Made by a program: the position numbers and the translations under genes
Source: PALSA-894 sp963734185
Lineage (GTDB): Bacteria; Pseudomonadota; Alphaproteobacteria; Rhizobiales; Xanthobacteraceae
DNA length: 64,000 bases
Assembly (NCBI GenBank): GCA_963734185.1
Contig: CAVTGA010000002.1
Location: 2,852,001 to 2,916,000 of the forward strand
Direction of reading: 5' to 3'
The notes under the pieces: generated by a model
Database searches by the model: none
What the model was told of the DNA's origin: nothing
What the model saw: only the letters and a program-made list of their open reading frames with translations
Shown here: positions 25,907 through 34,707 of the stretch, in pieces
How positions within the stretch are numbered: position 1 is the stretch's first letter
Layout: the number at the start of each line of letters is the position of its first letter

Positions 25907-25987
25907 CCGCGGCTTAGCGGACGGCCTCCGGAGGCTGATGATCCGTTCAAGTGGAATCGGATTATGCTCTAGATTCCTTGCGTGGTC

Positions 25988-26031
25988 GCGTTTTCTGCGG
26001 CGAACCGCTGCACACTTCGCCGGAAAACGCT
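25988..26031. repeat. Palindromic repeat with GCGTTTTC...GAAAACGC arms
   Basis: GCGTTTTCTGCGGCGAA and TTCGCCGGAAAACGC form an imperfect inverted pair of about 15 bp around a short loop. The type is common between rhizobial genes. It lies just past the end of the oxidoreductase gene. Confidence 0.65.
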
Positions 26032-26050
26032 CCAGATTGCGGGTGCATGA

Positions 26051-27205
26051 TCAAGCCTGCTCCAACGCGGGTACGTCGACCCAGCGCCGCTCGCGGTCAC
26101 TTTGATAACAAAGCTCGGTCAGCTGCACGTCCTTGGCACCCTCCAGCATCGGCGAGCGCAGCGCATCGCCCTCGGCCACATGCCGGAGAAACTGCTCCCA
26201 GCCCCAGCGATAGCTGTTCTTGAACGGCTCGATGTCCGGGACTTCCTGCCACTGATCGTCGAAATTCGTCGACTGTGGCACTTCCACGTTCCACTCCGCC
26301 TTCGGTGTCGCGGCGAGCGACTGTACGAAGCACCTGTGCCCGCCCGCGAGAGCCGAACCGAGCGTGCCGTCGATCTGGATCTGGATCAGGTCGTCGCGCT
26401 TCACGCGCGTCGCCCACGACGTCGTCACCTGCGCGAACGCGCCGCTCTCGAATTCGAACGTCGCGAACACCTCGTCCTCGACGTCGACATCATATGGATT
26501 TCCTGCTTCGTCGAAGCGCTTCGGGATTTGCGTCACCTTGCGGCACGATACGGCTCTTATCGGCCCGATCAGGCTGGTCAGCAGATAGCGCCAGTGCGGA
26601 TACATATCGAGCACGAGCCCGCCGCCGTCCTTCTTGCGGTAATTCCAGCTGGAGCGCTGCGCCGGATGGAGATTGCCGTCGAATACCCACCAGCCGGCTT
26701 CCAGCCGCGCCGACAGGATGCGGCCGAAGAAGCCGGAGTCGCACAGCTTCCGCAGCTTATGGAAGCCCCGCAGATAGACTTTGTCCTGCACCGACGCGGC
26801 TTTGACGCCCGCGTTCTGCGCGGCCCGCACGATCTTCATTGCTTCGGCCGAAGAATTCGCGATCGGCTTTTCCAGATAGATGTGCTTGCCGGCCGCGATC
26901 GCTTGCAGGGCGCGTTGCAGCCGTCCACCGGTCGCCGCGACATCGAAATAGATATCGATCGTCTTGTCGCCGAGCGTTGCAGCCCGGTCGGCCGACCACT
27001 TCAGCCCGCCATGCGCGGCGGCAAGCGCCGACAGCTTGGCGGGATTGCGGCCGAGAAGAACCGGCTCGGGAACGAGACGGTCGCCATTCCTGAGCGGCAG
27101 CCCGCCTTCGTTGCGGATCGCCAGGACCGAGCGGATCAGGTGCTGATTGGTGCCGAGGCGTCCGGTGACGCCGTCCATCGCGATGCGAAGCGTTTTGTTG
27201 GCCAT
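26051..27205 (-). CDS. Gfo/Idh/MocA-family oxidoreductase
   Basis: NAD(P)-dependent oxidoreductase of 384 residues. The N-terminal Rossmann part starts LRIAMDGVTGRLGTNQHL, a variant of the usual GxGxxG. The family's EKP motif is YLEKPIANS (about residue 110), and the C-terminal alpha/beta substrate domain contains GGGLVLDMYPHWRY. Family members oxidise or reduce sugars and related polyols. Here it is the last gene of a six-gene catabolic operon with an NMT1-like importer, a cysteine hydrolase and a deaminase-like amidohydrolase, so the substrate may be a ring-opened N-heterocycle (inference). ATG 27205. Confidence 0.85.
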   Translation of the reverse strand: MANKTLRIAMDGVTGRLGTNQHLIRSVLAIRNEGGLPLRNGDRLVPEPVLLGRNPAKLSALAAAHGGLKWSADRAATLGDKTIDIYFDVAATGGRLQRALQAIAAGKHIYLEKPIANSSAEAMKIVRAAQNAGVKAASVQDKVYLRGFHKLRKLCDSGFFGRILSARLEAGWWVFDGNLHPAQRSSWNYRKKDGGGLVLDMYPHWRYLLTSLIGPIRAVSCRKVTQIPKRFDEAGNPYDVDVEDEVFATFEFESGAFAQVTTSWATRVKRDDLIQIQIDGTLGSALAGGHRCFVQSLAATPKAEWNVEVPQSTNFDDQWQEVPDIEPFKNSYRWGWEQFLRHVAEGDALRSPMLEGAKDVQLTELCYQSDRERRWVDVPALEQA

Positions 27206-27222
27206 GATGATGGGTTTCGTTG

Positions 27223-28452
27223 TCAGGTGGGACGGTGCAATTCGGCGCGGTGGCGCGTGACCGTGCGCTTGCCGCGCTTGAACGCGGCGAGCGGCTGACG
27301 AAGCTCGGCGACGGCCTGCTTCGGGCTATGCGCGTCGATGACCACGACATCGGCCGGGTTTCCGACGGCGATGCCGTAGTCCTTCAGGTTCATCAGCTGA
27401 GCCGAGCGCGTGGTGAGCATCGCGAAGCACTCGGCGATGCGCTCGTCGTGACTCACTTGCAGCACGTTGGCATGCAGGTTCGCCATGCGGATCAGCGAGC
27501 AGTCGCCAAAGGGCGTGAACGGATTGAGGATGTTGTTGGTCGAGATCGAGCAGTTGCAGCCGTGCTCGACGAACAGATTCGCATCCACGAGTCCGCGCCG
27601 CACATTGTGATGCTGGTCGCGCCCCATCAGGAACAGGTCGGTCGCCGGCAGGATCGTCACCGCGACGCCCGCGTCGGCGAGGCGCCGGGCGATCTGCTTC
27701 TGCCCGGCGGGATCGAGCGTCGAGAGCTTGGTTGCGTGCCCGATCGCGACCCGGCCCCCGAGCCGGTACTGTTCGGTCAGATCGCAGACCAGGTGGGCGT
27801 CGAGATCGTCCGGCGTGTTGCCGAAGTCGAGATGCATGTCGATGTCGACGCCGTATTCGCGCGCAAGCTCGAACACGCGGCGGATTTGCCCGGCATGATC
27901 GGTGTCGTAGCCCGGCGCCGCGCCGATGATCTCGGCGCCACGCTCGAGGCCTTCCACCAGCAGCCCGTCGGTGCCGGGATTGTTGGTCAGGCCTTCCTGC
28001 GGAAAGACGCACAGCTCGATGTCGATCGCCCATTTGTATTCGTCGACCAGCGCCTGCACGCCTTCGAAGCCGCGCATGCCGATGCCGGGATCGACCTCGA
28101 CATGGGTGCGCATCCGCGTCGCGCCATGCTTGATGCAGTTCTCCAGCGTGTTCCTGGCGCGCGCGTGAACATCTTCGGCCGTGAAGGTTTTCTTGGCTTC
28201 CCTGACGCGCTTGACGGCATTCGCCATGCGCTCGGTTTCGGGCGTGCAGCGGTCGATGATGCGCGACTTGTCGAGATGGATGTGGGTCTCGATCAGCCCG
28301 CCGCAGCACAGACAGCCTTCGGCGTCATAGGACGGCGCATCGCACGCGAGATTCGGCTCGATCGCGGCGATGCGGCCTTGCTCGAAGCCGATGTCCGTCA
28401 GGGTGCCGTGGCGGCCCGCGATGCGCGCGCTACGGATCACGAAATCGATCAT
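27223..28452 (-). CDS. Cytosine deaminase-like amidohydrolase
   Basis: Metal-dependent amidohydrolase of 409 residues from the cytosine deaminase / AtzC-like branch. Metal histidines are in ETHIHLDKS (first strand), DIDMHLDFGN and AIGHATKLS. The position where CodA-type enzymes have the catalytic Asp (SDN) reads STNNILNPF, an Asn instead. ATG 28452 is chosen over the longer ORF because MIDFVIRSARI is a typical start. It begins 10 bases after the cysteine hydrolase. Probably hydrolyses a C-N bond of a heterocycle, but the Asn leaves this uncertain. Confidence 0.75.
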   Translation of the reverse strand: MIDFVIRSARIAGRHGTLTDIGFEQGRIAAIEPNLACDAPSYDAEGCLCCGGLIETHIHLDKSRIIDRCTPETERMANAVKRVREAKKTFTAEDVHARARNTLENCIKHGATRMRTHVEVDPGIGMRGFEGVQALVDEYKWAIDIELCVFPQEGLTNNPGTDGLLVEGLERGAEIIGAAPGYDTDHAGQIRRVFELAREYGVDIDMHLDFGNTPDDLDAHLVCDLTEQYRLGGRVAIGHATKLSTLDPAGQKQIARRLADAGVAVTILPATDLFLMGRDQHHNVRRGLVDANLFVEHGCNCSISTNNILNPFTPFGDCSLIRMANLHANVLQVSHDERIAECFAMLTTRSAQLMNLKDYGIAVGNPADVVVIDAHSPKQAVAELRQPLAAFKRGKRTVTRHRAELHRPT

Positions 28453-28462
28453 TCCACAACAC

Positions 28463-29137
28463 TCACGCGGCACTAGCAGGCTTAAGCGCCGCAACGATTT
28501 CGCCGGAGTCGATGACCCAGCCGAGTGCGGCTTCGATCAGCTTGAGCGCCGCCTCGTGGTAGTCGGGCCCGTTCATCGAGGCGCATACGTCGCGCGGGAC
28601 GACCACGCGATAATCACGGTTGAACGCGTCGAAGCAGGCGCACAGCACGCAGTTGTTGGTGTTCACGCCGCAGATCACCAAGGTCTTGACGTCGAGATTG
28701 CGCAACAGCAGGTCGAGGTCGGTGTTGTCGAACGGGCTGTAGCGATGCTTGAACACCGTGTGTTCGCCCGGACGAGGCGCCAGCGGCGCGACGATTTCGG
28801 TCACGGGCGCCCCTTCGATCGCGAGCGTCTTGCGCGGCTTGCCCAGCCCGGGCACCACGCTGCCGTGCTGCGCCAACCAGAACGGGCTCCTGTTGTCGAC
28901 GGTTTCGTCGCGCGTCGGATCGTAGCGGTGATGCGTGCGGACGAAGATCACCGGCCGGTCGGAGGCGGCCCACGCCTCGCGCAGGCGTACCGCGCTGGCG
29001 ATGATCCGGTCCGCGTCCGGCTTCGCCACCAGCAAATGCCCGATCGAATGATCGAGATGCGAGCGGTTCATGTCCACGATCAACAGCGCGCTGCGCGCAA
29101 GCCATGCCGGGTCGAGGGCTGATTTGGCGACGCTCAT
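28463..29137 (-). CDS. Isochorismatase-family cysteine hydrolase
   Basis: Amidohydrolase of 224 residues with the family's Asp-Lys-Cys triad: Asp in LLIVDMNRSHLD, Lys in HTVFKHRYSPF and Cys in VNTNNCVLCACF. Related enzymes split N-carbamoyl compounds, ureas or maleamate. ATG 29137 overlaps the ABC ATPase stop by 4 bases, so it is part of the operon. Together with the deaminase-like enzyme it suggests stepwise hydrolysis of an N-containing ring. Precise substrate unknown. Confidence 0.85.
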   Translation of the reverse strand: MSVAKSALDPAWLARSALLIVDMNRSHLDHSIGHLLVAKPDADRIIASAVRLREAWAASDRPVIFVRTHHRYDPTRDETVDNRSPFWLAQHGSVVPGLGKPRKTLAIEGAPVTEIVAPLAPRPGEHTVFKHRYSPFDNTDLDLLLRNLDVKTLVICGVNTNNCVLCACFDAFNRDYRVVVPRDVCASMNGPDYHEAALKLIEAALGWVIDSGEIVAALKPASAA

Positions 29138-29958
29138 GCCATGACCCTGTAAAGCTCCCGGTTGAGCTCGCTGACGATTTGATGGAAGCGGTCGGTGAGC
29201 CGCGTTTCGCGGTCGCGCGGGCGCGCAAGATCGATCTCAAACGTTTGGTGGATGCGGCCGGGCCGCGCGCTCATCAACACCACCCGGTCGGAGAGGAATA
29301 CGGCCTCGGCCAGGCTGTGCGTCACGAATAGCACGGTCTTGCGGTAGAGATGCCACAAGCGCATCAGCTCGAACGCCATCCGGTCGCGCGTGATCTCGTC
29401 GAGCGCCGCGAACGGCTCGTCCATCAGCAGCACTGCCGGATCGAGTGCCAGCGCGCGCGCCAGCGCGACGCGCTGCTGCATGCCGCCGGAAAGCTGGTGC
29501 GGATATTTCGTCTCGAAGCCGGCGAGACCGACGACGCGGATCAGCTCCGGGATGCTCGTGCCGGCCTCGCGCGGCGCGCCGCGCCGGGACACCAGATCGC
29601 GCAGCAAGCCGATGTTGTCCGCAACCTTGAGCCACGGCATCAGGTTCGCTTGCTGGAACACGAGACCAATGCGGCCGGCATGGCGCAGGTTGCGCGGCGG
29701 CGTGCCGCCGACCGTGACGGTGCCGCGTGTCGGCGCCATCAGGTCGGCGACGACCTTGAGCAGCGTGCTCTTGCCGCAACCGGATGGGCCGACCAGCGAT
29801 ACGAAAGCGCCGTCGGGAATATTCAACGTGATCCCGGTCAGCGCCTTGACGGGCTCGGCGCCGCCGACTCCGTAGGTCACATCGACGTTGGCGACCGCGA
29901 TCGCGGCCCCGCCGCCATGCGGGACCTGCTCGCGCGGAAGCCTGGCGGCAACGCTCAC
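29134..29958 (-). CDS. ABC transporter ATP-binding protein, SsuB/TauB/NMT1 type
   Basis: Nucleotide-binding subunit of 274 residues: Walker A GPSGCGKST, Q-loop GLVFQQANLMPW, signature LSGGMQQR, Walker B LLMDEPFAALD, H-loop TH, and the subfamily tail VLMSARPGRI. Starts with GTG at 29958, one base beyond the stop of the solute-binding gene, and ends in a 4-base overlap with the cysteine hydrolase gene. Powers the importer formed with the neighbouring permease and binding protein. Confidence 0.92.
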   Translation of the reverse strand: MSVAARLPREQVPHGGGAAIAVANVDVTYGVGGAEPVKALTGITLNIPDGAFVSLVGPSGCGKSTLLKVVADLMAPTRGTVTVGGTPPRNLRHAGRIGLVFQQANLMPWLKVADNIGLLRDLVSRRGAPREAGTSIPELIRVVGLAGFETKYPHQLSGGMQQRVALARALALDPAVLLMDEPFAALDEITRDRMAFELMRLWHLYRKTVLFVTHSLAEAVFLSDRVVLMSARPGRIHQTFEIDLARPRDRETRLTDRFHQIVSELNRELYRVMA

Positions 29959-29959
29959 G

Positions 29960-30991
29960 TCAGTGCGTCACTTTCTTGACGAGATCGGCGAGCGTCTTCG
30001 CTTCGTCGAGACTCTCCACGATCGCGTTGGTGTACATCTCCTTGGGCGCAGGCTTCTTGGCCAGATCGCCGGACTCCGCGGCCAGGACGTCGATCGAGGA
30101 TTGCCACTTGGCGTCGTTCATCAGCCCGAAACGCTGCGCATAATCGGGCGTGTTGTAGAGACCGTAGATGATCTCGAGCTTCCTGGTCTCCAGCTTGAGA
30201 TCGCGATCGGGCGAGACCTTGATCACCTCCGCCACGGCCGCTTCCTTGTTGCCCGCCGTCCAGATCAGGCTCTTGAGCGTGGCGCGCACGAAGCGCTTCA
30301 CCAGGTCGGGATTGGATTTCAGCAGTTGCTCGCTGGTGTAGATCACGGTGCCGTAGAACGAGACGCCGTGGTCCTTCAGCGGCATCACGTCGGTGGGAAA
30401 GCCGCGCATGTCGAGGGTGAGCGCCTGCCCGAAGTGATAGCCGAATATGGCGTCGACCTGTCCGGCGGCGAGCATCTGCACTTCGGCGCCGCGCGCGACG
30501 TTGACATATTCGATGTCGTTGCGCGTGAGCCCGCCCTTGATCAGCAGCGGCTCGAGCAGGCCCTTCACGTTGCTCTGGAACCAGGAGATCTTCTTGCCCT
30601 TGAGCTGGCTCGGGCTGGTGTACTTGTCCTTCTTCAACGTGATGACCGAGAACGGCGTATCCGGCTCGTCCGCCATGATGGCGACGACCGGCACCCCGCT
30701 CCCGCGCGCGCGGATGAAGCCGTCCGCATTGCCGACGCCGAAGTGCTCGCGGCCGGTGCCGATGAACACTTCGTTCTGCTGGCCTGCAGAAGGCGGGCGA
30801 ATTTCGAGGTCGATGCCTTCGGCCTTGTAGATGCCCTGCGCGACGCCGCCATAGTACTGCGCGTGCATCGCCCATGGCGTGAAGTTGATGCGCATGATGA
30901 CCTTGTCCTGCGCATACGCGGCGCTCGCGCCGAGCAGGGTCGCGAGTGCCAGCGTACCGAGGGCGGTCCGCCTCGTCGTCATCATCATCAT
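29960..30991 (-). CDS. NMT1-like ABC solute-binding protein
   Basis: Periplasmic receptor of 343 residues. It starts with several Met codons (ATG 30991 is chosen, GGAGG 5 bases before), then a TTRRTALGTLALATLLGASAAYA signal peptide. The mature part opens with VIMRINFTPWAMHAQYYGG and GIYKAEGIDLEI, the pattern of thiamine-pyrimidine / nitrate / taurine-type receptors. QVDAIFGYHF and a lysine-rich C-terminus follow. Middle gene of the importer, between permease and ATPase. Confidence 0.88.
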   Translation of the reverse strand: MMMMTTRRTALGTLALATLLGASAAYAQDKVIMRINFTPWAMHAQYYGGVAQGIYKAEGIDLEIRPPSAGQQNEVFIGTGREHFGVGNADGFIRARGSGVPVVAIMADEPDTPFSVITLKKDKYTSPSQLKGKKISWFQSNVKGLLEPLLIKGGLTRNDIEYVNVARGAEVQMLAAGQVDAIFGYHFGQALTLDMRGFPTDVMPLKDHGVSFYGTVIYTSEQLLKSNPDLVKRFVRATLKSLIWTAGNKEAAVAEVIKVSPDRDLKLETRKLEIIYGLYNTPDYAQRFGLMNDAKWQSSIDVLAAESGDLAKKPAPKEMYTNAIVESLDEAKTLADLVKKVTH

Positions 30992-31037
30992 CCAAACCTC
31001 CATCAACGGCTCCACCGGGTCCGCCGGCGTCCGGCCA

Positions 31038-31883
31038 TCACACTTGCGTCGTCGAGTCGCTGCCCTCTCGCTTCCAGGAGATCGCCCGCTCGACCCAGGA
31101 CATGAAGCCGAAGAAGGCGGTGCCGATCACCGCAAGCGCGATGATCGCCGCGAACGAGCGGGCGGTGTTGAAATTGAAGCTTCCGGACAGAACCAGGTAG
31201 CCGAGACCGTTGGAGGCCGCGAGCCATTCGGCGACGATCGCGCCGAGCACCGAAAGCGTGGTCGCGATGCGCAGCCCGGCGAAGATGTAGGGCATCGCAT
31301 AGGGTAGCCGCAGGCGGAAGAACATCTGCCGCTCGTTCGCATCGACCGAGCGGAACACGTCGGTGAGCCCGCGATCGACCTCCTTGAAGCCCGCCATCGT
31401 GTTGATGACGATCGGGAAGAACGCGATCGATGCAACGACTGCGACCTTCGACCCCATGCCGGCGCCGACCCACACCAGGATCAATGGAGCGATCGCGATC
31501 TTCGGCACGCTTTGCAGGCCGACGAAGATCGGCATGATCAGCCGCTCGGCGAGTGGCAAGCGGATCATCAGCGCCGAGACCGCGAGCGCGAACAGCACCG
31601 CCGTGATGTATCCGCTGATGATGCTGCCGATCGTGGCGAGGCTGTGCATCTGGATCAGCGGCCACTCGTCGATCATCAGCCTGGCGACGTCGGTCGGGGC
31701 GGGCAGCAGGAATTTCGGAACGTCGAAGGCGCGGGTCAGCACCTGCCAAAGAATGACGAGGACGATGACCAGCAGGATGGGGCCGGCGCGCTCGATGGCG
31801 CGGCGCCAGTTGCGGGGGGCCGGCTGGTCCGAAGCGGAGCTTTCGGCGTGCGAGAGGGTCAAGATGCCACCTTGTCGGGCCAT
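31038..31883 (-). CDS. ABC transporter permease, SsuC/TauC type
   Basis: Inner-membrane subunit of 281 residues with about six spans. The ATPase-contact EAA-like loop is FRSVDANERQMFFRLRLPYAMPYIF. First gene of the six-gene operon. ATG 31883 is used; the open frame extends further upstream, but residue pattern and alignment to the family favour MARQGGIL. It faces the second importer operon across a 207-base divergent intergenic stretch. Confidence 0.88.
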   Translation of the reverse strand: MARQGGILTLSHAESSASDQPAPRNWRRAIERAGPILLVIVLVILWQVLTRAFDVPKFLLPAPTDVARLMIDEWPLIQMHSLATIGSIISGYITAVLFALAVSALMIRLPLAERLIMPIFVGLQSVPKIAIAPLILVWVGAGMGSKVAVVASIAFFPIVINTMAGFKEVDRGLTDVFRSVDANERQMFFRLRLPYAMPYIFAGLRIATTLSVLGAIVAEWLAASNGLGYLVLSGSFNFNTARSFAAIIALAVIGTAFFGFMSWVERAISWKREGSDSTTQV

Positions 31884-32090
31884 TGTAACGGCTCGCCGCC
31901 GAGTCTCAAGGCAGCGCCGCGCACGCGAGAATCGCCGGATGGATGCATTCCATGGTAGCGTCACGCAGGCTGGCCTCGTGGCTTGGAATCGAGCAAGTCG
32001 CGCATCGCGTGCGGATTCTGCTCTCGAACAACCACCTCGGTCTGCTACAGTCCTCACGCTCGGAACCTTGCCGGGCGCGGAGGCTATTCC
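31884..32090. promoter_or_regulatory. Shared divergent promoter region of two ABC operons
   Basis: 207 bases lie between the starts of the minus-strand permease (31883) and the plus-strand receptor (32091). Both operons must start here. I see no clear -10/-35 or palindromic operator; a GGAGG ribosome site for the right-hand gene is the only certain element. Confidence 0.4.
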
Positions 32091-33086
32091 ATGAAACAGG
32101 CGGTTCGTGCGTTGGCGTTGATCGCCGCAGCTGCGTGGCCGTTGTTTGTTGCTACGGCGGATGCGGCCGACAAAGTCCGCTTCCAAACCGATTGGCTGCC
32201 GTCAGGCGAGCACGCCATGTATTACGGCGGCTGGCAGAAGGGTATCTTCGCCGAGGAAGGCATCGACGTCACGATCACGCGCGGCTATGGCTCCGGCGAT
32301 ACGGTGACCAAGCTCGCCGGCGGCGCGTTCGATTTCGGCGTTGCCGACGTCGCGTCGGTGCTCACCGCGCGTGCGCGCCAGAACGTGCCGGTCAAAACCA
32401 TCGCGGCGCTCTATGGCCAGTCGCCGCACTCGTTGTTCGTGCTCAAGAGCTCCGGCATCACCAGCTTCAAGGGTCTGGAAAACAAGAAGATCAGCATCAC
32501 GCCCGGCAACAGTCACAAATTCTACTTCCCGAAAGTCGCCGAGAAGTCCGGAACCGATCCCAACAAGATCGTCTGGGTGAACATGGACGCCGGCGCGATG
32601 GCGGCGCAACTGATCGCCAAGAACATCGATGCGGCGCCGTTCTATTCGATTCATCATTACTACATCAACAAAGCCGCGAAGGCGGCCGGCGAGGAGATCA
32701 TTCCGTTGCCGTTCGTGGAAGTCGGCTTCAAGATCTATGCAGCCTCGATCATCGCGACGGACGACACCATCGCGAAGCGGCCCGACCTGACCAAGCGTTT
32801 CCTGCGGGCGATCAAGCGTTCGTTCGAGTGGGCGCGCGACCATCCCGAGGAAGCTTGCAAGCTGCACGTCCAGAAGGTGCCGGAGGTCGCGCTCGACGAT
32901 TGCATCCACAGCGTCCGCGCCGTGATGACATTCGTCTTCACCGATCATGAGAAGCAGTTCGGTTGGGGGAAGGTGTCAGCGGAGCGGCTCGCGACGACCT
33001 GGCAGGCTATTGCGGAAGCCCAGGACCTCGATCCGAAATGGGATCCGACCAAGGCATTCGATACATCTCTTGTCCCGGGTAAGTGA
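32091..33086 (+). CDS. NMT1-like ABC solute-binding protein
   Basis: 331 residues: signal peptide MKQAVRALALIAAAAWPLFVATADA, then VRFQTDWLPSGEHAMYYGG and GIFAEEGIDVTITRGYGSG, typical of the NMT1/THI5-like receptors. TLAGGAFDFGVAD-type residues follow, and NIDAAPFYSIHHYY mid-way. ATG 32091 with GGAGG in front fixes the start. First gene of receptor-ATPase-permease-amidohydrolase. It is clearly related to the receptor of the divergent operon but diverged, so a different ligand is likely. Confidence 0.9.
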   Translation: MKQAVRALALIAAAAWPLFVATADAADKVRFQTDWLPSGEHAMYYGGWQKGIFAEEGIDVTITRGYGSGDTVTKLAGGAFDFGVADVASVLTARARQNVPVKTIAALYGQSPHSLFVLKSSGITSFKGLENKKISITPGNSHKFYFPKVAEKSGTDPNKIVWVNMDAGAMAAQLIAKNIDAAPFYSIHHYYINKAAKAAGEEIIPLPFVEVGFKIYAASIIATDDTIAKRPDLTKRFLRAIKRSFEWARDHPEEACKLHVQKVPEVALDDCIHSVRAVMTFVFTDHEKQFGWGKVSAERLATTWQAIAEAQDLDPKWDPTKAFDTSLVPGK

Positions 33087-33149
33087 TCGGAGCGCAATGT
33101 CGCGGTTTCGGGTGCCGGCGGTCGGTATCTGCGCGCGAGCCGCGACGGC

Positions 33150-33917
33150 GTGATCATCCTCGACCATGTCGCGAAGACCTTCGTCACGCGCGGTGGCGAA
33201 CAGGTCGTCGCCATGTCGGACGTTTCGTTGGAGGTGCGGCGCAACGAGTTCGTTTGTCTGGTCGGGCCGTCGGGCTGCGGTAAGTCGACCTTGCTGCGCC
33301 TCGTCGCGGGTCTGGTCGTACCGACCGGCGGAACCGTGTCGATCGGCGGCAGCAGGGTGACCGAGCCGCGCGACGATACCGGCATCGTATTCCAGGCACC
33401 GACGCTACTGCCCTGGGCCAGCATCCTCGACAACGTCCTGTTCCCGCTCGACATGATGGGGCGGCTGGACGCCGCGGGACGCGCGCGCGCCCGCGATCTT
33501 CTCACACTGGTCGGGCTTGCCGGCTTTGAGGGCAAGTATCCGCGCGAATTGTCCGGCGGCATGCAGCAGCGCGCCGGAATCTGCCGGGCGCTGGTGCACG
33601 ATCCCGAGATCCTGTTGATGGATGAGCCGTTCGGCGCGCTCGACGCGCTGACGCGCGAGGAGCTCACCATCGAGTTGATGCGCATCTGGCAGGAGCGGCC
33701 GAAGACGATCCTGTTCGTCACGCACTCTATCCCTGAGGCGGTGTTGCTCGCGGACCGGGTGGCGGTCATGTCCGCCCGCCCCGGCCGCGTCGCCGAAATC
33801 ATCAATGTGCCGCTGCCGCGTCCACGTGACTTCGACATGGAGGCCCGCCATGAATTCCAGGACGCCACACGCCGGATCCGGGAACTCATCTTCGGCAGCC
33901 GCGGCAAGCGGAGGTAG
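33150..33917 (+). CDS. ABC transporter ATP-binding protein, SsuB/TauB type
   Basis: 255 residues: Walker A GPSGCGKST, Q-loop GIVFQAPTLLPW, signature LSGGMQQR, Walker B LLMDEPFGALD, H-loop FVTHSIPEA, and tail VMSARPGRVAEI. Start is GTG 33150; no better ATG is near. The 63-base gap to the receptor gene and the 68-base overlap with the permease gene mark it as the middle gene of the operon. Confidence 0.92.
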   Translation: MIILDHVAKTFVTRGGEQVVAMSDVSLEVRRNEFVCLVGPSGCGKSTLLRLVAGLVVPTGGTVSIGGSRVTEPRDDTGIVFQAPTLLPWASILDNVLFPLDMMGRLDAAGRARARDLLTLVGLAGFEGKYPRELSGGMQQRAGICRALVHDPEILLMDEPFGALDALTREELTIELMRIWQERPKTILFVTHSIPEAVLLADRVAVMSARPGRVAEIINVPLPRPRDFDMEARHEFQDATRRIRELIFGSRGKRR

Positions 33918-34698
33918 CGCGCGGCGCCGGTCGCGGGTCGCGGCGGACATCGCACAGCCGGTCGCTGCGCTCATTGTTTTTGTCATCCTGTGGGAGGTCA
34001 TCTGCCGCGCCTTCAGCGTGCCGGCCTTTCTGGTGCCGGCGCCCTCGGCGATCTGGACCGATACCTGGAAGCTTGCCGGGCAAGTTTCCATGCACACGCT
34101 CGCCACGACCCAGACCACGCTGCTCGGCTTCCTCGCATCGCTGATCGTCAGCTTGCCCCTGGCGATCCTGCTCACGGCTTCACCGGCGATCGCGAATACG
34201 GTGTATCCGCTGCTGGTGCTGACCCAGTCGATTCCGAAGGTGGCCCTCGCCCCGATCCTCGTCGTGATCTTCGGCAGCAACGAATTGCCGCGCGTCGTCG
34301 TGACATTCCTGGTCGCGTTCTTCCCGCTGGTGCTGTCGATCGCGGCCGGCATCACCTCCGTGCCGCCCGAGTTGATCGAGCTTGGCCGCGCCTGCAGGGC
34401 AAGTCGCTGGCGCGAGCTATGGCGCATCCGGCTGCCCTATGCGGTGCCGTTCGTGTTCAGCGGACTCAAGGCGGCGATTACGCTGTCGGTCGTCGGCGCC
34501 GTCGTCGGCGAGTTCGTCAATGCCGACAAAGGGCTCGGATACCTGATCGTCACTTCCACCGCCTTTTTCCAGGTACCGCTCGCATGGGGCGCGCTGGTGT
34601 TGCTGTCGCTGCTCGGTATCATCCTGTTTCAGGCAGTCGTCATCATCGAGCAGGTGTTCTTTCCGTGGGCGGTCGACGCCGACAAGCAAGCCGTTTGA
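33850..34698 (+). CDS. ABC transporter permease, SsuC/TauC type
   Basis: 282 residues with six hydrophobic spans after a polar, Ser/Arg-rich N-terminus (MNSRTPHAGSGNSSSAAA). The ATPase-contact loop is LGRACRASRWRELWRIRLPYAVPF. ATG 33850 lies 68 bases inside the end of the ATPase gene, an unusually long overlap. A later GTG at about 33937 would remove it, but the ATG start gives good family length. Confidence 0.85.
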   Translation: MNSRTPHAGSGNSSSAAAASGGSARRRSRVAADIAQPVAALIVFVILWEVICRAFSVPAFLVPAPSAIWTDTWKLAGQVSMHTLATTQTTLLGFLASLIVSLPLAILLTASPAIANTVYPLLVLTQSIPKVALAPILVVIFGSNELPRVVVTFLVAFFPLVLSIAAGITSVPPELIELGRACRASRWRELWRIRLPYAVPFVFSGLKAAITLSVVGAVVGEFVNADKGLGYLIVTSTAFFQVPLAWGALVLLSLLGIILFQAVVIIEQVFFPWAVDADKQAV

Positions 34699-34707
34699 GA
34701 GGTCGCC

